Assembly: GCA_020249265.1 (NCBI GenBank) | Contig: JADCGA010000028.1 | Coordinates: 1 to 49,677 of the forward strand | Length of the DNA: 49,677 nucleotides | Direction: 5' to 3' | Source of the DNA: Roseomonas sp. | GTDB taxonomy: Bacteria; Pseudomonadota; Alphaproteobacteria; Acetobacterales; Acetobacteraceae | Shown here: positions 25,905 to 34,430 of the stretch, in pieces | Position numbering within the stretch: position 1 is the first letter of the stretch | How the letters are laid out: each line of letters begins with the position of its first letter | Notes under the pieces: model-generated | Told to the model about the DNA's origin: nothing | What the model saw: the letters and a program-made list of their open reading frames with translations, nothing else | The model's database searches: none | Program-made: the position numbers and the translations under genes

Positions 25905-25933
25905 TTGTTCACCCCAACCGCCCATGCGATAGT
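25905..25933 (+). promoter_or_regulatory. Candidate promoter of the mnh operon
   Basis: TTGTTC at 25905-25910, 17 bases, then GATAGT at 25928-25933, ends 33 bases before the mnhE start. The matches are modest (three of six and four of six), but spacing is ideal and the position is right for the first gene of a seven-gene operon. Confidence 0.4.
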
Positions 25934-25966
25934 GAAACCATCGTTTCCGTCAAGGAGCCGCTTTCC

Positions 25967-26461
25967 GTGCCGATGCCATCCGCCCTGCCTGCCGCTCTCG
26001 CGCGCGGCGCAGTGTTTTTTGGCCTCTGGCTGGTGCTGACCGGCGCGGAACCCTTCGGCTTGCCCTTCGGCCTGTTCGCCGCTTTTTGCGCCACCACCGC
26101 AAGCCTGCGGCTTTTGCCGCCCGGCGAACGCCGCATTGCGCTTGGCGGCTTGCCGCGCCTCGCGTTTATCATGCTGCGGCAAAGCTTCAGCGCGGGCTGG
26201 GATGTGGCCTTGCGCGCCTTTGCCTCACCACCCCGCCTGGCACCTGGCGTGATTGCGGTCCCGCTCGCCATCTCGCCCGGACCGTCGCGTGATGGCTTTC
26301 GGGCGCTGGCAAGCCTCGCCCCCGGCTCGCTCCCGCTTGAGGATTTGCCGGATGGCAGGCTCCGGTTGCATGCGCTTGATCTCGCCATGCCGCTTGAAAA
26401 GGACATCGCTGAAACCGAAGCCGCTTTTGTCCATGGCGCAAGGGCCGACAAGCATGGCTGA
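25967..26461 (+). CDS. mnhE: Mrp/Mnh cation antiporter subunit E
   Basis: A 164-residue MnhE/MrpE protein with two N-terminal membrane spans (ALARGAVFFGLWLVLTGAEP and the GLPFGLFAAFCATTASLRLL region) and the soluble C-terminal part with DGFRALASLAPGSLPLEDLPDGRLRLHALD, typical of subunit E. It belongs to the membrane complex that exchanges Na+ or other monovalent cations for protons. The GTG at 25967 with AAGGAG nine bases upstream is preferred to the ATG at 25973. It is the first gene of the operon and overlaps mnhF by eight bases. Confidence 0.87.
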   Translation: MPMPSALPAALARGAVFFGLWLVLTGAEPFGLPFGLFAAFCATTASLRLLPPGERRIALGGLPRLAFIMLRQSFSAGWDVALRAFASPPRLAPGVIAVPLAISPGPSRDGFRALASLAPGSLPLEDLPDGRLRLHALDLAMPLEKDIAETEAAFVHGARADKHG

Positions 26462-26714
26462 ACTGCTGACAGGCGCCGCCGCGCTAATCATGTTGAGCGC
26501 CCTTGTCGGACTGGTGCGCGTGCTGCGCGGCCCCACACGCGCTGACCGGCTGCTTGCCGCGCAATTGCTGAGCACGGCGGGCATTGGCACCTTGCTGCTG
26601 CTTGCTGCTGCGGGCAGGCCGGCCTTGATTGATGTTGCGCTCATCCTCGCCCTGGTCGGCGCCTTTGCTTCGGTCGCCTTTGTCATGGCATCGCGCGTGA
26701 TTGACCGGCGATGA
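26454..26714 (+). CDS. mnhF: Mrp/Mnh cation antiporter subunit F
   Basis: An 86-residue protein with three membrane spans. The signature VRVLRGPTRADRLLAAQLLSTAGI between spans 1 and 2 and the DVALILALVGAFASVAFVMA third span are typical of MnhF/MrpF. The ATG at 26454 overlaps the end of mnhE; a longer frame from 26253 runs inside mnhE and is not used. It overlaps mnhG by four bases. Confidence 0.88.
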   Translation: MAELLTGAAALIMLSALVGLVRVLRGPTRADRLLAAQLLSTAGIGTLLLLAAAGRPALIDVALILALVGAFASVAFVMASRVIDRR

Positions 26715-27007
26715 GCCTGCTGGTTTCGATCTTTGCCGCCATAGCCGTGCTGGCAGGCACGTTTTTCTTCATCGCCGGCACGCTTGGCCTGCTGCGCTTT
26801 GGCGATACGCTCAGCCGCGTGCATGCGCTGACCAAGGCGGATAATCTTGGCCTTGGGCTGATCGTGCTTGGCTTGCTGCCGCTTGCCGATAGCATCACGG
26901 ATGCGCTCAAGCTTGTTGTGATTTGGGCGCTGGTATTGCTGGGCGGCACAACGGCGGCGCAGCTTGTCGCCGGCGCGGTGCGGCGTGAACAGGACCCGCC
27001 GCCGTGA
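26711..27007 (+). CDS. mnhG: Mrp/Mnh cation antiporter subunit G
   Basis: A 98-residue protein with three membrane spans and the MnhG/MrpG signature GTLGLLRFGDTLSRVHALTKADNLGLGLIVLGL. It overlaps both neighbours by four bases. The E-F-G order matches the end of classical mrp operons, but here these subunits come first. Confidence 0.9.
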   Translation: MSLLVSIFAAIAVLAGTFFFIAGTLGLLRFGDTLSRVHALTKADNLGLGLIVLGLLPLADSITDALKLVVIWALVLLGGTTAAQLVAGAVRREQDPPP

Positions 27008-27942
27008 CCGCCTGGTTGCTTGATTTGCCGCTGGCGCTTGGATTGTTTGGCGCGGGCGCTGCCACCCTTGTCGCGCGATCGCTTTTTGGCGCCGTCCTTG
27101 GCTTCATTTCCACGGGCCTGATCGCGGCCCTTGCCTGGGTGCGGCTTGAAGCGCCCGATGTCGCCCTGACCGAGGCTGTGATCGGCGCCGCCGCCACTTC
27201 CGTCATCATCCTTTATGTCGCAAGCCGCATTAGCAATGGGGCCTTGGCGCCGGCCCCGCCGCCCATCGCGCAACGCCTGTTGGCGGCGACATTTTCGGTG
27301 CTCCTGGCCGCGCTTTTGGCCCATGCACTGCACACCCTGCCCGATCCCGCGCCGAGCCTCGCTGCGCCAATACTCGAAACCATGGCGCCGACCGGCCTGG
27401 GCAATCCGGTGACGGCAGTGCTGATGGCGCAGCGTGCGCTGGATACGCTGCTTGAATCCGCCGTGCTGGTCTTTGCGGTTTTTGCCATCTGGTCCATGGC
27501 GCCAGAACGCCGCTGGGGCCGCGCGCCGGGGCCGGCTTTTGTGGCCGAACCGCATGGGCCGCTCGCTTTCCTCGCCAGGGTGCTGCCGCCGATTGGGATT
27601 GTGATCGGCATTTATATCGCCTGGGTCGGCGCCGATGCGCCGGGCGGGAAATTCCAGGGCGGCGCGGTGCTGGCAGCCATGTGGGTATTGCCTTGGATTG
27701 CGGGGCTTACGGCGCCGCCCAGCATCAGCGACATGCGCCTCAGGCTTGCCATTGCTGCGGGGCCGCTGGTTTTTCTGATTGTCGGGCTGGCGGGTTTTGC
27801 CTGGGCGGAGGGTTTCCTGGCCTATCCGCCGGGCTTTGCCAAACCGCTGATCCTGCTGATCGAAACGGCCATGACATTATCTGTCGCCGCCGCGCTGGCC
27901 TGTATGATTGCCGGGCCGCCTGAACGGCGCGCGCCGCGATGA
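27004..27942 (+). CDS. Fused DUF4040 (MnhA C-terminal-like) and MnhB subunit
   Basis: A 312-residue membrane protein. The first about 85 residues form the DUF4040 domain found at the C-terminal part of MnhA (FGAVLGFISTGLIAALAWVR, LEAPDVALTEAVIGAAATSVIIL). The remainder, from about residue 120, is MnhB-like (ALDTLLESAVLVFAVFAIWSM, then VLPPIGIVIGIYIAWVGADAPGGKFQGGAVLA). The A-tail and B are thus one polypeptide while the large antiporter-like part of MnhA is absent here. It starts with GTG overlapping mnhG and ends overlapping mnhC. Confidence 0.85.
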   Translation: MTAWLLDLPLALGLFGAGAATLVARSLFGAVLGFISTGLIAALAWVRLEAPDVALTEAVIGAAATSVIILYVASRISNGALAPAPPPIAQRLLAATFSVLLAALLAHALHTLPDPAPSLAAPILETMAPTGLGNPVTAVLMAQRALDTLLESAVLVFAVFAIWSMAPERRWGRAPGPAFVAEPHGPLAFLARVLPPIGIVIGIYIAWVGADAPGGKFQGGAVLAAMWVLPWIAGLTAPPSISDMRLRLAIAAGPLVFLIVGLAGFAWAEGFLAYPPGFAKPLILLIETAMTLSVAAALACMIAGPPERRAPR

Positions 27943-28280
27943 ATGCCATCACCCCCTTTGCCCTTGCGGCGGCCGGGCTTGTGGGGCTTGGGCTTTATGG
28001 AATGCTCGCGCAATCATCCGTGCTGCGGAAGGTGATTGCCTTCAACCTGCTCGGCATTGGCGTATTCCTGGTATTTGGCGTGGCGGCGCGGCGCGGGGCG
28101 GCGGCGGGACTGCCAGCGGATCCCGTGCCGCAAGCCATGGTGATTACCGGGCTGGTGGTGGCCTTTGCCGCCACGGCGCTGGCCCTGGTGCTGACACTTC
28201 GCCTGCATCAGACAACAGGCGCGGTGACGCTGGCGGAAGACCCCGCACCGCCCGCCAATCCCGGTACGCCACCAGAATGA
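27939..28280 (+). CDS. mnhC: Mrp/Mnh cation antiporter subunit C (NuoK-like)
   Basis: A 113-residue protein with three membrane spans, homologous to NuoK of complex I. The features are GLGLYGMLAQSSVLRKVIAFNLLGIGVFLVF and DPVPQAMVITGLVVAFAATALALVL. The Pro/Glu-rich C-terminal tail is short. ATGA overlaps join it to the genes on both sides. Confidence 0.9.
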   Translation: MNAITPFALAAAGLVGLGLYGMLAQSSVLRKVIAFNLLGIGVFLVFGVAARRGAAAGLPADPVPQAMVITGLVVAFAATALALVLTLRLHQTTGAVTLAEDPAPPANPGTPPE

Positions 28281-29761
28281 CTGGAACGCTGGGCGGAGCC
28301 CTTTTGGTGCTGGCCATCGCGCTGCCGCTTGGCGCGACGCTGCTTGCCTTTGTGCATGGCGGCCAGGCCGCGTCCCGCGTGGCGCGTGGCGCGCTGTGGC
28401 TTTGGCTTGCGCTTGCGGTTGCCATCGTCGCTGCCGTCATCAGGCAGGGTGAGCCCATTTCCTATCACATCGGCGGTTTTGCGCCGCCGATTGGCATAGC
28501 ACTCGCCGCCGATGGGCTTGCGGCGGCGATGCTGCTCGCCGCCGCCATTATTCTGGTTGCTGCCGGGCTTTTTGGCCGCGCCGCCTATCCGGCGCCATCC
28601 TGGGACAAGGGCGGGCGCGCGGCCTTTGCCTATTGGTGCCTGCTGCCGGCATTGGCGGCGTCTCTTGCGGTTGCCTTTCTCGCGCGCGATCTGTTTAGCC
28701 TGTTTGTGGCGCTGGAGATGTTGACCTTCACCGCTTTGGCACTCGCCTGCCTGGATGGAAGGCCTTCACAATTCAAGGCAGAGCTGCGGTATCTGCTTTT
28801 CGCGCTGCTGGGGTCGGTGCTCTATCTGCTCGGCTGCGCGCTATTCTATGGCGCCTATGGGACGCTTGATATCGGCTTGCTTGCCGGGAATACGCGCGCC
28901 GATGCGCCAACGCGCCTCGCGGGTGCCTTGATGACGGTTGGGCTGCTCGCGAAGATGGCCGTGTTTCCCTTGCATCTTTGGCTGCCGCCAGCCCATGCCG
29001 GGGCGCCGCCGGCGGGTTCCGCCTTGCTCTCCGGGCTTGTGGTCAAGGGCGCCTTTGTCTTGCTGGTGCGGCTGTGGTTCTGGGTGCTGCCTGGCCCGCC
29101 CGTGGCAGGGGCGGAATTGCTCGCCGCCCTTGGCGCGGCAGCAATTCTGGTGGGCAGCGTAGTGGCGCTCCGGCAGGAAAAGCTGAAGGCGCTGATCGCT
29201 TATTCGACTGTCGCGCAAATCGGCTATCTGTTCCTGATGTTTCCCCTGCTGATGGCGGGCGATCCCGATGCGGCGACGCGCGCCTGGATGGGGGGCATGA
29301 TGCAGGCGGTCTCCCACGCCTTGGCCAAGGCCGCGATGTTTTTGGCAGCCGGGCTGATTGTGCAATCCATCGGAGAGGACCGGGTGTCCGGGCTTTGCGG
29401 CGCCGCGCGCGCCGCGCCCTTTGCGGTACTCGCGATTGCGATTGGCGGGCTTTCGCTGATGGGCGTGCCGCCGAGTGGCGGCTTCACCGCGAAATGGATG
29501 CTGCTGCGCGCTTCGGTGGATACCGGGCAATGGTGGTGGTCGCTGGTGATTCTGGCGGGTGGCTTGCTGACCGGCGGTTATGTCTATCGCCTTATCGCTG
29601 CCGCCCTGGCGCCAGCGCCAGCGGGGGCAATACCGCGCCCCGTGCCACGCATCCAGGAAGGCGCGGTGCTGGTGCTCGCACTGCTATCCATGCTGCTTGG
29701 GCTGCTGCCGCTTTCCATGCTGGGCATGGCGCAGATTGGCCAGCCGGTGATCGGGCCATGA
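28277..29761 (+). CDS. mnhD: Mrp/Mnh antiporter-like subunit D (NuoM/NuoN family)
   Basis: A 494-residue proton-conducting membrane subunit with about 14 spans. Functional residues of the family are present: the TM5 glutamate in RDLFSLFVALEMLTFTALAL, the TM7 lysine in SGLVVKGAFVLLVRLWF, and KAMFLAA-type later helices (SHALAKAAMFLAAGL). The PLHLWLPPAHAGAPPAGSALLSG segment is the classical family signature. The start at 28277 overlaps mnhC by four bases; a frame beginning at 27908 is a longer read-through. It should be one of the two ion-translocating units of the complex. Confidence 0.9.
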   Translation: MTGTLGGALLVLAIALPLGATLLAFVHGGQAASRVARGALWLWLALAVAIVAAVIRQGEPISYHIGGFAPPIGIALAADGLAAAMLLAAAIILVAAGLFGRAAYPAPSWDKGGRAAFAYWCLLPALAASLAVAFLARDLFSLFVALEMLTFTALALACLDGRPSQFKAELRYLLFALLGSVLYLLGCALFYGAYGTLDIGLLAGNTRADAPTRLAGALMTVGLLAKMAVFPLHLWLPPAHAGAPPAGSALLSGLVVKGAFVLLVRLWFWVLPGPPVAGAELLAALGAAAILVGSVVALRQEKLKALIAYSTVAQIGYLFLMFPLLMAGDPDAATRAWMGGMMQAVSHALAKAAMFLAAGLIVQSIGEDRVSGLCGAARAAPFAVLAIAIGGLSLMGVPPSGGFTAKWMLLRASVDTGQWWWSLVILAGGLLTGGYVYRLIAAALAPAPAGAIPRPVPRIQEGAVLVLALLSMLLGLLPLSMLGMAQIGQPVIGP

Positions 29762-31365
29762 ACCTGCTGCCGCTTGTGCCGCTATTGCCATTGCTGATGC
29801 TGCTGGCGCTGGTTTTGCCGGGGGGGCGTGCGCGCATTGTGGACGCGCTTTGGCTGGCACCGCTGCCGGCGCTGCTGATTGCACCCTTGGCGATGGGCAC
29901 GTCACTCGTCCTCCACCCCGGCGACATCAAGATCACCCTGCTGCTGGATGCGCCGGGGGCGCTGCTGCTGGGTGGAGCGGCTTTGCTATGGAGTGCCGCG
30001 GGTGTTTTCACGCGCGCCCAGCTTGGCAGCGGGCCGCCAGCGCAGCGCTTCGCCGCCTGGTGGCTGCTGACGCAGGCAGGCTGTCTTAGCGTATTCATCG
30101 CGGGCGATCTTTTGAGCTTCTATCTGGCCTTTGCGGTGGTGAGCCTGGCGGCCTTCGGCCTGGTGGCGCATGATGGGACGCCCAAGGCGCGGCGCGCGGG
30201 CGGGCTTTATCTGCTGCTGGCCGTGGTGGGTGAGATTGCTTTGCTGCTAGCCTTCGCGTTGCTGCATGGCCGCGCCGGGATTGAGAGTGTGGCGATTGCC
30301 GATGTCGCGCCCGTACTGCGCACCACGCCGGGCGGGGCGGTGATTGCGCTGCTGCTGATCCTTGGCTTTGGGTTGAAGATGGGGCTGATGCCCTTGCATG
30401 TCTGGCTGCCCATCGCGCATCCAGCTGCACCGGCGCCGGGTTCCGCCGTGTTGAGCGGCGCCATCATCAAGGCGGGCGTCATCGGCTTGATTCGCTTTTT
30501 GCCCTTTGATGGCGTGCCGGCGCCTGATGGTGCCTTGCTCGCCGCGCTTGGTTTTGCGACGGCCTATTGGGGTGTGGCCATGGGCCTCACGCAGCGCAAC
30601 CCGAAAACCATCCTGGCCTATTCCAGTGTCAGCCAAATGGGCGTGGTGGCGGCAACACTCGGCATGGGGCTTTTACTTGGGCTGGCGGAGACGCCGTTGC
30701 ATGCCGCGTTTTATGCGCTGAATCACATGCTGGCCAAGGGGGCGCTGTTTCTGGGGGTTGGTCTGGCGCTGGCCGTTGGCCCGGCAGGGCGGGTGCTGGT
30801 GCTGCCTTTGGCGTTGCTGCTGGCGCTTGGCTTTGGCGGCTTGCCGCCCACAGGTGGGGCTTTGGCGAAGGCCGCGGTCAAGCCCGAACTCGGCGCCGGG
30901 CTGGCCGCGATGGCGGCGATGTTTTCCGCCTTCGGGTCAACCGCATTGATGCTGCATTTTGTGCAAAGGCTGCGCATGGCGATGGGGGAGGCACCGCAAG
31001 CCACGCCGCATTGGGGCCTTGCCGGGCCGTGGCTGGTTTTGGCGTTGGCGGCGCTGGTGTTGCCTCGGGCGCTTTATAACGTGGTGACTGGCAAGGCGCC
31101 GGAGGGGTTGTGGAGCATTTCGACCATCGCGCCGGTATTGGCCGGGGCGGTTTTCGCGCTGTTTTGGAACCGCATTTTTCAGCGCGTGCCGGAAGTGCCG
31201 GCAGGTGATGTCTTGGTGTTTGCTGAGCGCGGCTCCCCTTGGCGTGATGCTGCGGCGCGCGCAGTTGTGCGCTTGGAAGACGCAACGCGCCCCTGGCCGG
31301 TGGCGGGCATTGCGCTGATGCTGCTGATCCTGGCGTTTTATGGCCTGATAGGGCTCGGGGGGTGA
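29758..31365 (+). CDS. Second antiporter-like subunit (NuoL/MnhA/D family), TM5 Glu replaced
   Basis: A 535-residue paralogue of the preceding subunit, overlapping it by four bases. The family signature MPLHVWLPIAHPAAPAPGSAVLSG and the TM7 lysine (GAIIKAGVIGLIRFL) are present, as is NPKTILAYSSVSQMG. However, the TM5 segment reads DLLSFYLAFAVVSLAAFGLV, where relatives have a glutamate (FWEL or ALEM pattern); Ala126 stands there. A C-terminal extension continues past residue 440 and ends in a hydrophobic span, like the tail of NuoL. It may stand in for the missing N-terminal part of MnhA. It ends 28 bases from the convergent eamA gene. Confidence 0.82.
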   Translation: MNLLPLVPLLPLLMLLALVLPGGRARIVDALWLAPLPALLIAPLAMGTSLVLHPGDIKITLLLDAPGALLLGGAALLWSAAGVFTRAQLGSGPPAQRFAAWWLLTQAGCLSVFIAGDLLSFYLAFAVVSLAAFGLVAHDGTPKARRAGGLYLLLAVVGEIALLLAFALLHGRAGIESVAIADVAPVLRTTPGGAVIALLLILGFGLKMGLMPLHVWLPIAHPAAPAPGSAVLSGAIIKAGVIGLIRFLPFDGVPAPDGALLAALGFATAYWGVAMGLTQRNPKTILAYSSVSQMGVVAATLGMGLLLGLAETPLHAAFYALNHMLAKGALFLGVGLALAVGPAGRVLVLPLALLLALGFGGLPPTGGALAKAAVKPELGAGLAAMAAMFSAFGSTALMLHFVQRLRMAMGEAPQATPHWGLAGPWLVLALAALVLPRALYNVVTGKAPEGLWSISTIAPVLAGAVFALFWNRIFQRVPEVPAGDVLVFAERGSPWRDAAARAVVRLEDATRPWPVAGIALMLLILAFYGLIGLGG

Positions 31366-31393
31366 GCGGGGTGGGCTTTCTGGCCCCCCCGGC

Positions 31394-32257
31394 CTATTTT
31401 CGCGCCGGCCAAGCCAGCACCAACCCACCCGCCGCAATCAGCAAACACCCTGCCAAGGCCCAAAGCCCTGGCCAGCGGTCAAACATCACCGCATCAAGGG
31501 CAAGTGCGAAGGCGATCCGCGCATATTGCCAGGGGGCAAGGGCGGAGACCTCCGCCCGCCGTACCGCGCCAGCAAGGAAAAGCAAGGCCGCCGTTTGCAG
31601 CAAGGTATAGATCACAATCAGACCCCAGGTGAGGAGATCGGGGTTCTGCCACAGCACCAGCATGGCGGGCGCCAGCAGCACAACACCCATCAGCGCGCCT
31701 TGCGTTGTGATGTCTTCCGCGCTCGCCACATCGCGAATGCGCCGCGCCATGACCTGATAGGTGGCGTAGGACAGTGCGGAGGCGACGGGGATTGCAGCGT
31801 ACCAGGTGAAAAGCTCTCCGCCCGGGCGCACCACCACCAGCATGCCGGCGAAGCCAAGCAGCACGGCAATCCAACGCCTGGCGGAGACTTTCTCCTTCAA
31901 CCACAGCGCACCAAGCGCGGCCAGGATGACGGGCGCGGTGAAACCAAGGGCGGCGGCTTCGGTAATTGGCACCAGCCAATATCCGATCACGCCAAGGGTT
32001 GAGGAGAATATCAACATCGCACCCGTCAGGCGCTGCGCCCAGGGGCGCGCTGGCAAAGCGATGCGCGTGATGGTCGCCAAGGGGGCTGGCTTCACCATGG
32101 TCAGCGCCAGGACAGAACCAAGCACCAGGGCAGAACGCAGAAAGGTGATCTCAAAAGGGTGCAGGGTTTCCGCCAAAACCTTCGCCAGCGCATAGCCAAG
32201 GGCATAAAGCGCCGTACTCGCCAAAGTGAACATTACCGCGATGGCGTAGGGCGACAT
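31394..32257 (-). CDS. EamA/DMT-family drug/metabolite transporter
   Basis: A 287-residue protein with ten predicted membrane spans in two EamA repeats. The first half shows ALYALGYALAKVLAETLHPFEITFLRSALVLGS; the second repeat starts around PVASALSYATYQVMARRIRD. The inter-repeat ALGFTAPVILAALGALWLKEKVSARRWIAVLLGFAGMLVVVRPGG is typical of the family. The exported substrate is unknown. It lies 67 bases downstream of the TRIC gene, with the palindromic repeat between them. Confidence 0.9.
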   Translation of the reverse strand: MSPYAIAVMFTLASTALYALGYALAKVLAETLHPFEITFLRSALVLGSVLALTMVKPAPLATITRIALPARPWAQRLTGAMLIFSSTLGVIGYWLVPITEAAALGFTAPVILAALGALWLKEKVSARRWIAVLLGFAGMLVVVRPGGELFTWYAAIPVASALSYATYQVMARRIRDVASAEDITTQGALMGVVLLAPAMLVLWQNPDLLTWGLIVIYTLLQTAALLFLAGAVRRAEVSALAPWQYARIAFALALDAVMFDRWPGLWALAGCLLIAAGGLVLAWPARK

Positions 32258-32279
32258 GTGTCAATGCCTTTGTTTGACC

Positions 32280-32323
32280 GCATTTTCCGAGCCGCCAAGC
32301 GTTTCCGCGTGGCTTGAAAATGC
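32280..32323 (-). repeat. Palindromic repeat, copy 1 (44 bases)
   Basis: Read on the minus strand this begins GCATTTTCAAGCCA and ends GCTTGGCGGCTCGGAAAATGC-like, matching the two copies at 49578 and 49635 except at the apex. It folds as a long hairpin: GCATTTTC pairs with GAAAATGC, AGCC with GGCT, and the apex here forms GCG-GAAA-CGC, a GNRA-type loop. It begins one base behind the stop codon of the TRIC gene, in the same orientation to its upstream gene as the 49578 copy. It could act as a REP-like transcript-end or mRNA-stabilising element. Confidence 0.75.
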
Positions 32324-32324
32324 T

Positions 32325-32969
32325 TTATCGTTCATCCGGGTAATCGCGACCGGGCCGCGCCTTATAGGTCGGCATGGACCAGCCGCGCAGAATGGCCGCA
32401 CCGCGCAGCGCGAAACCGGCAAGCACGCCGATGGGTAGTGCGATATCGCGCGGCAGCCCGGCAAGGATCAGTGCCACGAAAATCGCGGCACCGAAGGCCG
32501 CCGCAGTGGCGTAGATTTCTCGGCGCAGGATCAGCGGCAATTCCGCGCAGATGATATCGCGCAAAATGCCGCCGGCGGTTGCCGTGATGGTGCCCATCAG
32601 GATCGCAACCCAAGGGTCTGCGCCCCAACGCAAGGCTGATTCGGCCCCGAGCACCGCGAAGATGCCAAGCCCCACCGCATCCGCCCACAACAAAGCGAGG
32701 AAGCGGCGTTCGACCAGATGCGCCGTGAAGAAGACGAGCAAGGCAACCCCCGCCGCCAGCAGCACCATGCCCGGCGCCTTCAGCCAAAACACCGGCGCGC
32801 CCAGGATCAAATCCCGCACCGTGCCGCCGCCAAAGGCTGTGACGCAGGCGATCAGGATGAACCCCACCGGATCAAGTTGTTTGCGTGATGCGCTGAGCGC
32901 CCCCGAAGCCGCGACAACCGCAACCGCTATCCAGGCGGATAGGGCAACCCCTTCATCAAAGGTGCTCAT
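32325..32969 (-). CDS. TRIC-type (UPF0126) cation channel family protein
   Basis: A 214-residue membrane protein with about seven spans in two repeats. Each repeat has the glycine-rich signature of the family: FGGGTVRDLILGAPVFW and AGGILRDIICAELPLILRREIYA. Prokaryotic TRIC channels conduct K+ and other monovalent cations, as known from the family. It starts six bases after the MFS stop and is probably co-transcribed with it, although the ribosome binding site is weak. Confidence 0.9.
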   Translation of the reverse strand: MSTFDEGVALSAWIAVAVVAASGALSASRKQLDPVGFILIACVTAFGGGTVRDLILGAPVFWLKAPGMVLLAAGVALLVFFTAHLVERRFLALLWADAVGLGIFAVLGAESALRWGADPWVAILMGTITATAGGILRDIICAELPLILRREIYATAAAFGAAIFVALILAGLPRDIALPIGVLAGFALRGAAILRGWSMPTYKARPGRDYPDER

Positions 32970-32975
32970 CTTGTG

Positions 32976-34211
32976 TCATTCAGCCGCAACGGCGCGCGCT
33001 TTCGTCGCTTTGCTGCTGGCGCGCGCCCCGCCCGCGCACAGCAGCGAAAGCCCCAGCAGCAGCGCGACCACCGGCAGCACCAATTCCGGGTAGCCCATAT
33101 CAATCAGAAACCCGAGCGGCACGGGCGTAATGGCGCCCCCCAAAGGCAGCCCAGAGGACACAAAGCCAAACACCTTGCCGATCTGCCCCGGCGGGCAGGC
33201 ATCCTTCAGCATGACATCGCGCGGGGTGCGCGACGCCCCCATGGCGAGGCCAGCAAGCAGCCCGATCCCTGGCACGGCGATTTCCGGCAACGCGACCAGC
33301 CCCAGCACCAGGAACATCGCCATGGCGAAAAGGGTCAGGATGGTCATGAATCCCATCAGCCCTCTGGCTTTTGCGCGGTCCACGAACCAGCCGCCGACCA
33401 GCGTGCCGCCTGTCGCACCCGCCATATAGCCCGTCAGCACCATGGACGCGGTGGCGATGGGTGTCGCCCAAAGCTTGCCCAGAACAGTGATGACAAAGGC
33501 CTGAATGCCCGAACCCGCCGCGGCCGAGAGCAGGAAGAAGGCAAAGAACAGCAGCATGGGGCGGGAAAGCAGCAATTCGCGTCCCGATGGCCCGGCCTCA
33601 TCGGTGGTTTTGGGCTTGGCCTGGTCCTTCAGGATGCGGCTTTGCAGCAGAATGGCGCCCACCACCGGCACGCCGAGCAGGCCCACCAGCAAAAGCGCTT
33701 CCCGCCAGCCCATGACCGTCATCAGCAGGGCAATGACGGGCGGTGCCAAAGCAAAGCCCAGATTGCCGGTGAAGGTATGCATCGCAAAGGCGCGGCCCAT
33801 ACGTTCCTGCCGGATGCTGCCGGCGAGTATCGCGTAATCCGCCGGGTGGATCACGCTATTGCCCACGCCCGAGATGATCGCGAGCAGCCACAGCGCCCAA
33901 ACCCCCGGCGCGAAAGCCATGGCGGAGATGGCAAGCGCCATGATCAGCGTGCCGCCCACCAGGAAGGGCCGGGCGCCGTAGCGGTCCACCGCGAAGCCTA
34001 CCGGGGTTTGCAGCAGGGCCGTCGTGCCGCTCATCAGCGCGACGGTCAGGCCCAATTCAGCATAGGAAGCGCCAAATTCCTCCCGCCAGACCAAAAACAG
34101 CGGCGGCAGGCAGAGCATGTAGAAATGGGACAGGAAATGCCCGGTGCCGATCAGGGCGATGATTCGGGCATCCTGGCCGGCGCCAGGGGCTTCGGAAGTT
34201 GCAGCGCTCAT
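32976..34211 (-). CDS. MFS transporter
   Basis: A 411-residue major facilitator with 12 predicted spans. It shows the loop 2-3 motif GFAVDRYGARPFLVGG, a central cytoplasmic linker around LKDQAKPKTTDEAGPSG, and GGWFVDRAKARGLMGF between spans 8 and 9. The pattern GTGHFLSHFYMLCLPPLFLVWREEFG is typical of the fosmidomycin-resistance/YqgE-like subset, but the substrate cannot be inferred. It leads a minus-strand group with the TRIC and perhaps eamA genes and is divergent from sdhC. Confidence 0.9.
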   Translation of the reverse strand: MSAATSEAPGAGQDARIIALIGTGHFLSHFYMLCLPPLFLVWREEFGASYAELGLTVALMSGTTALLQTPVGFAVDRYGARPFLVGGTLIMALAISAMAFAPGVWALWLLAIISGVGNSVIHPADYAILAGSIRQERMGRAFAMHTFTGNLGFALAPPVIALLMTVMGWREALLLVGLLGVPVVGAILLQSRILKDQAKPKTTDEAGPSGRELLLSRPMLLFFAFFLLSAAAGSGIQAFVITVLGKLWATPIATASMVLTGYMAGATGGTLVGGWFVDRAKARGLMGFMTILTLFAMAMFLVLGLVALPEIAVPGIGLLAGLAMGASRTPRDVMLKDACPPGQIGKVFGFVSSGLPLGGAITPVPLGFLIDMGYPELVLPVVALLLGLSLLCAGGARASSKATKARAVAAE

Positions 34212-34307
34212 GAGCCCTGGGGCCCCTGTCAGTTTGGCCTTCGAAACTGCGCCCGAGAGGCGAATTCGTCAATCATTTCGTGTCAGTATGGCCAGTGTCT
34301 GCCTGAT

Positions 34308-34336
34308 TTGACGCTATGGCATGCGCCACTTACAAA
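34308..34336 (+). promoter_or_regulatory. Candidate sdhCDAB promoter
   Basis: TTGACG (34308-34313), 17 bases, then TACAAA (34331-34336; four of six matches) is the best sigma70-like pair in the 219-base spacer between the MFS gene and sdhC. It would give a leader of about 90 bases before sdhC. No riboswitch was recognised in that leader. Confidence 0.45.
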
Positions 34337-34430
34337 GGCAGGGAAGAAGTTCGCCGGCGCGGTCTCCGCGTGGAGTCGAATCGTTGGAGTTGGGTTGATG
34401 GCAAGGATAAAAGATGCGCGGGAGGCGGCC

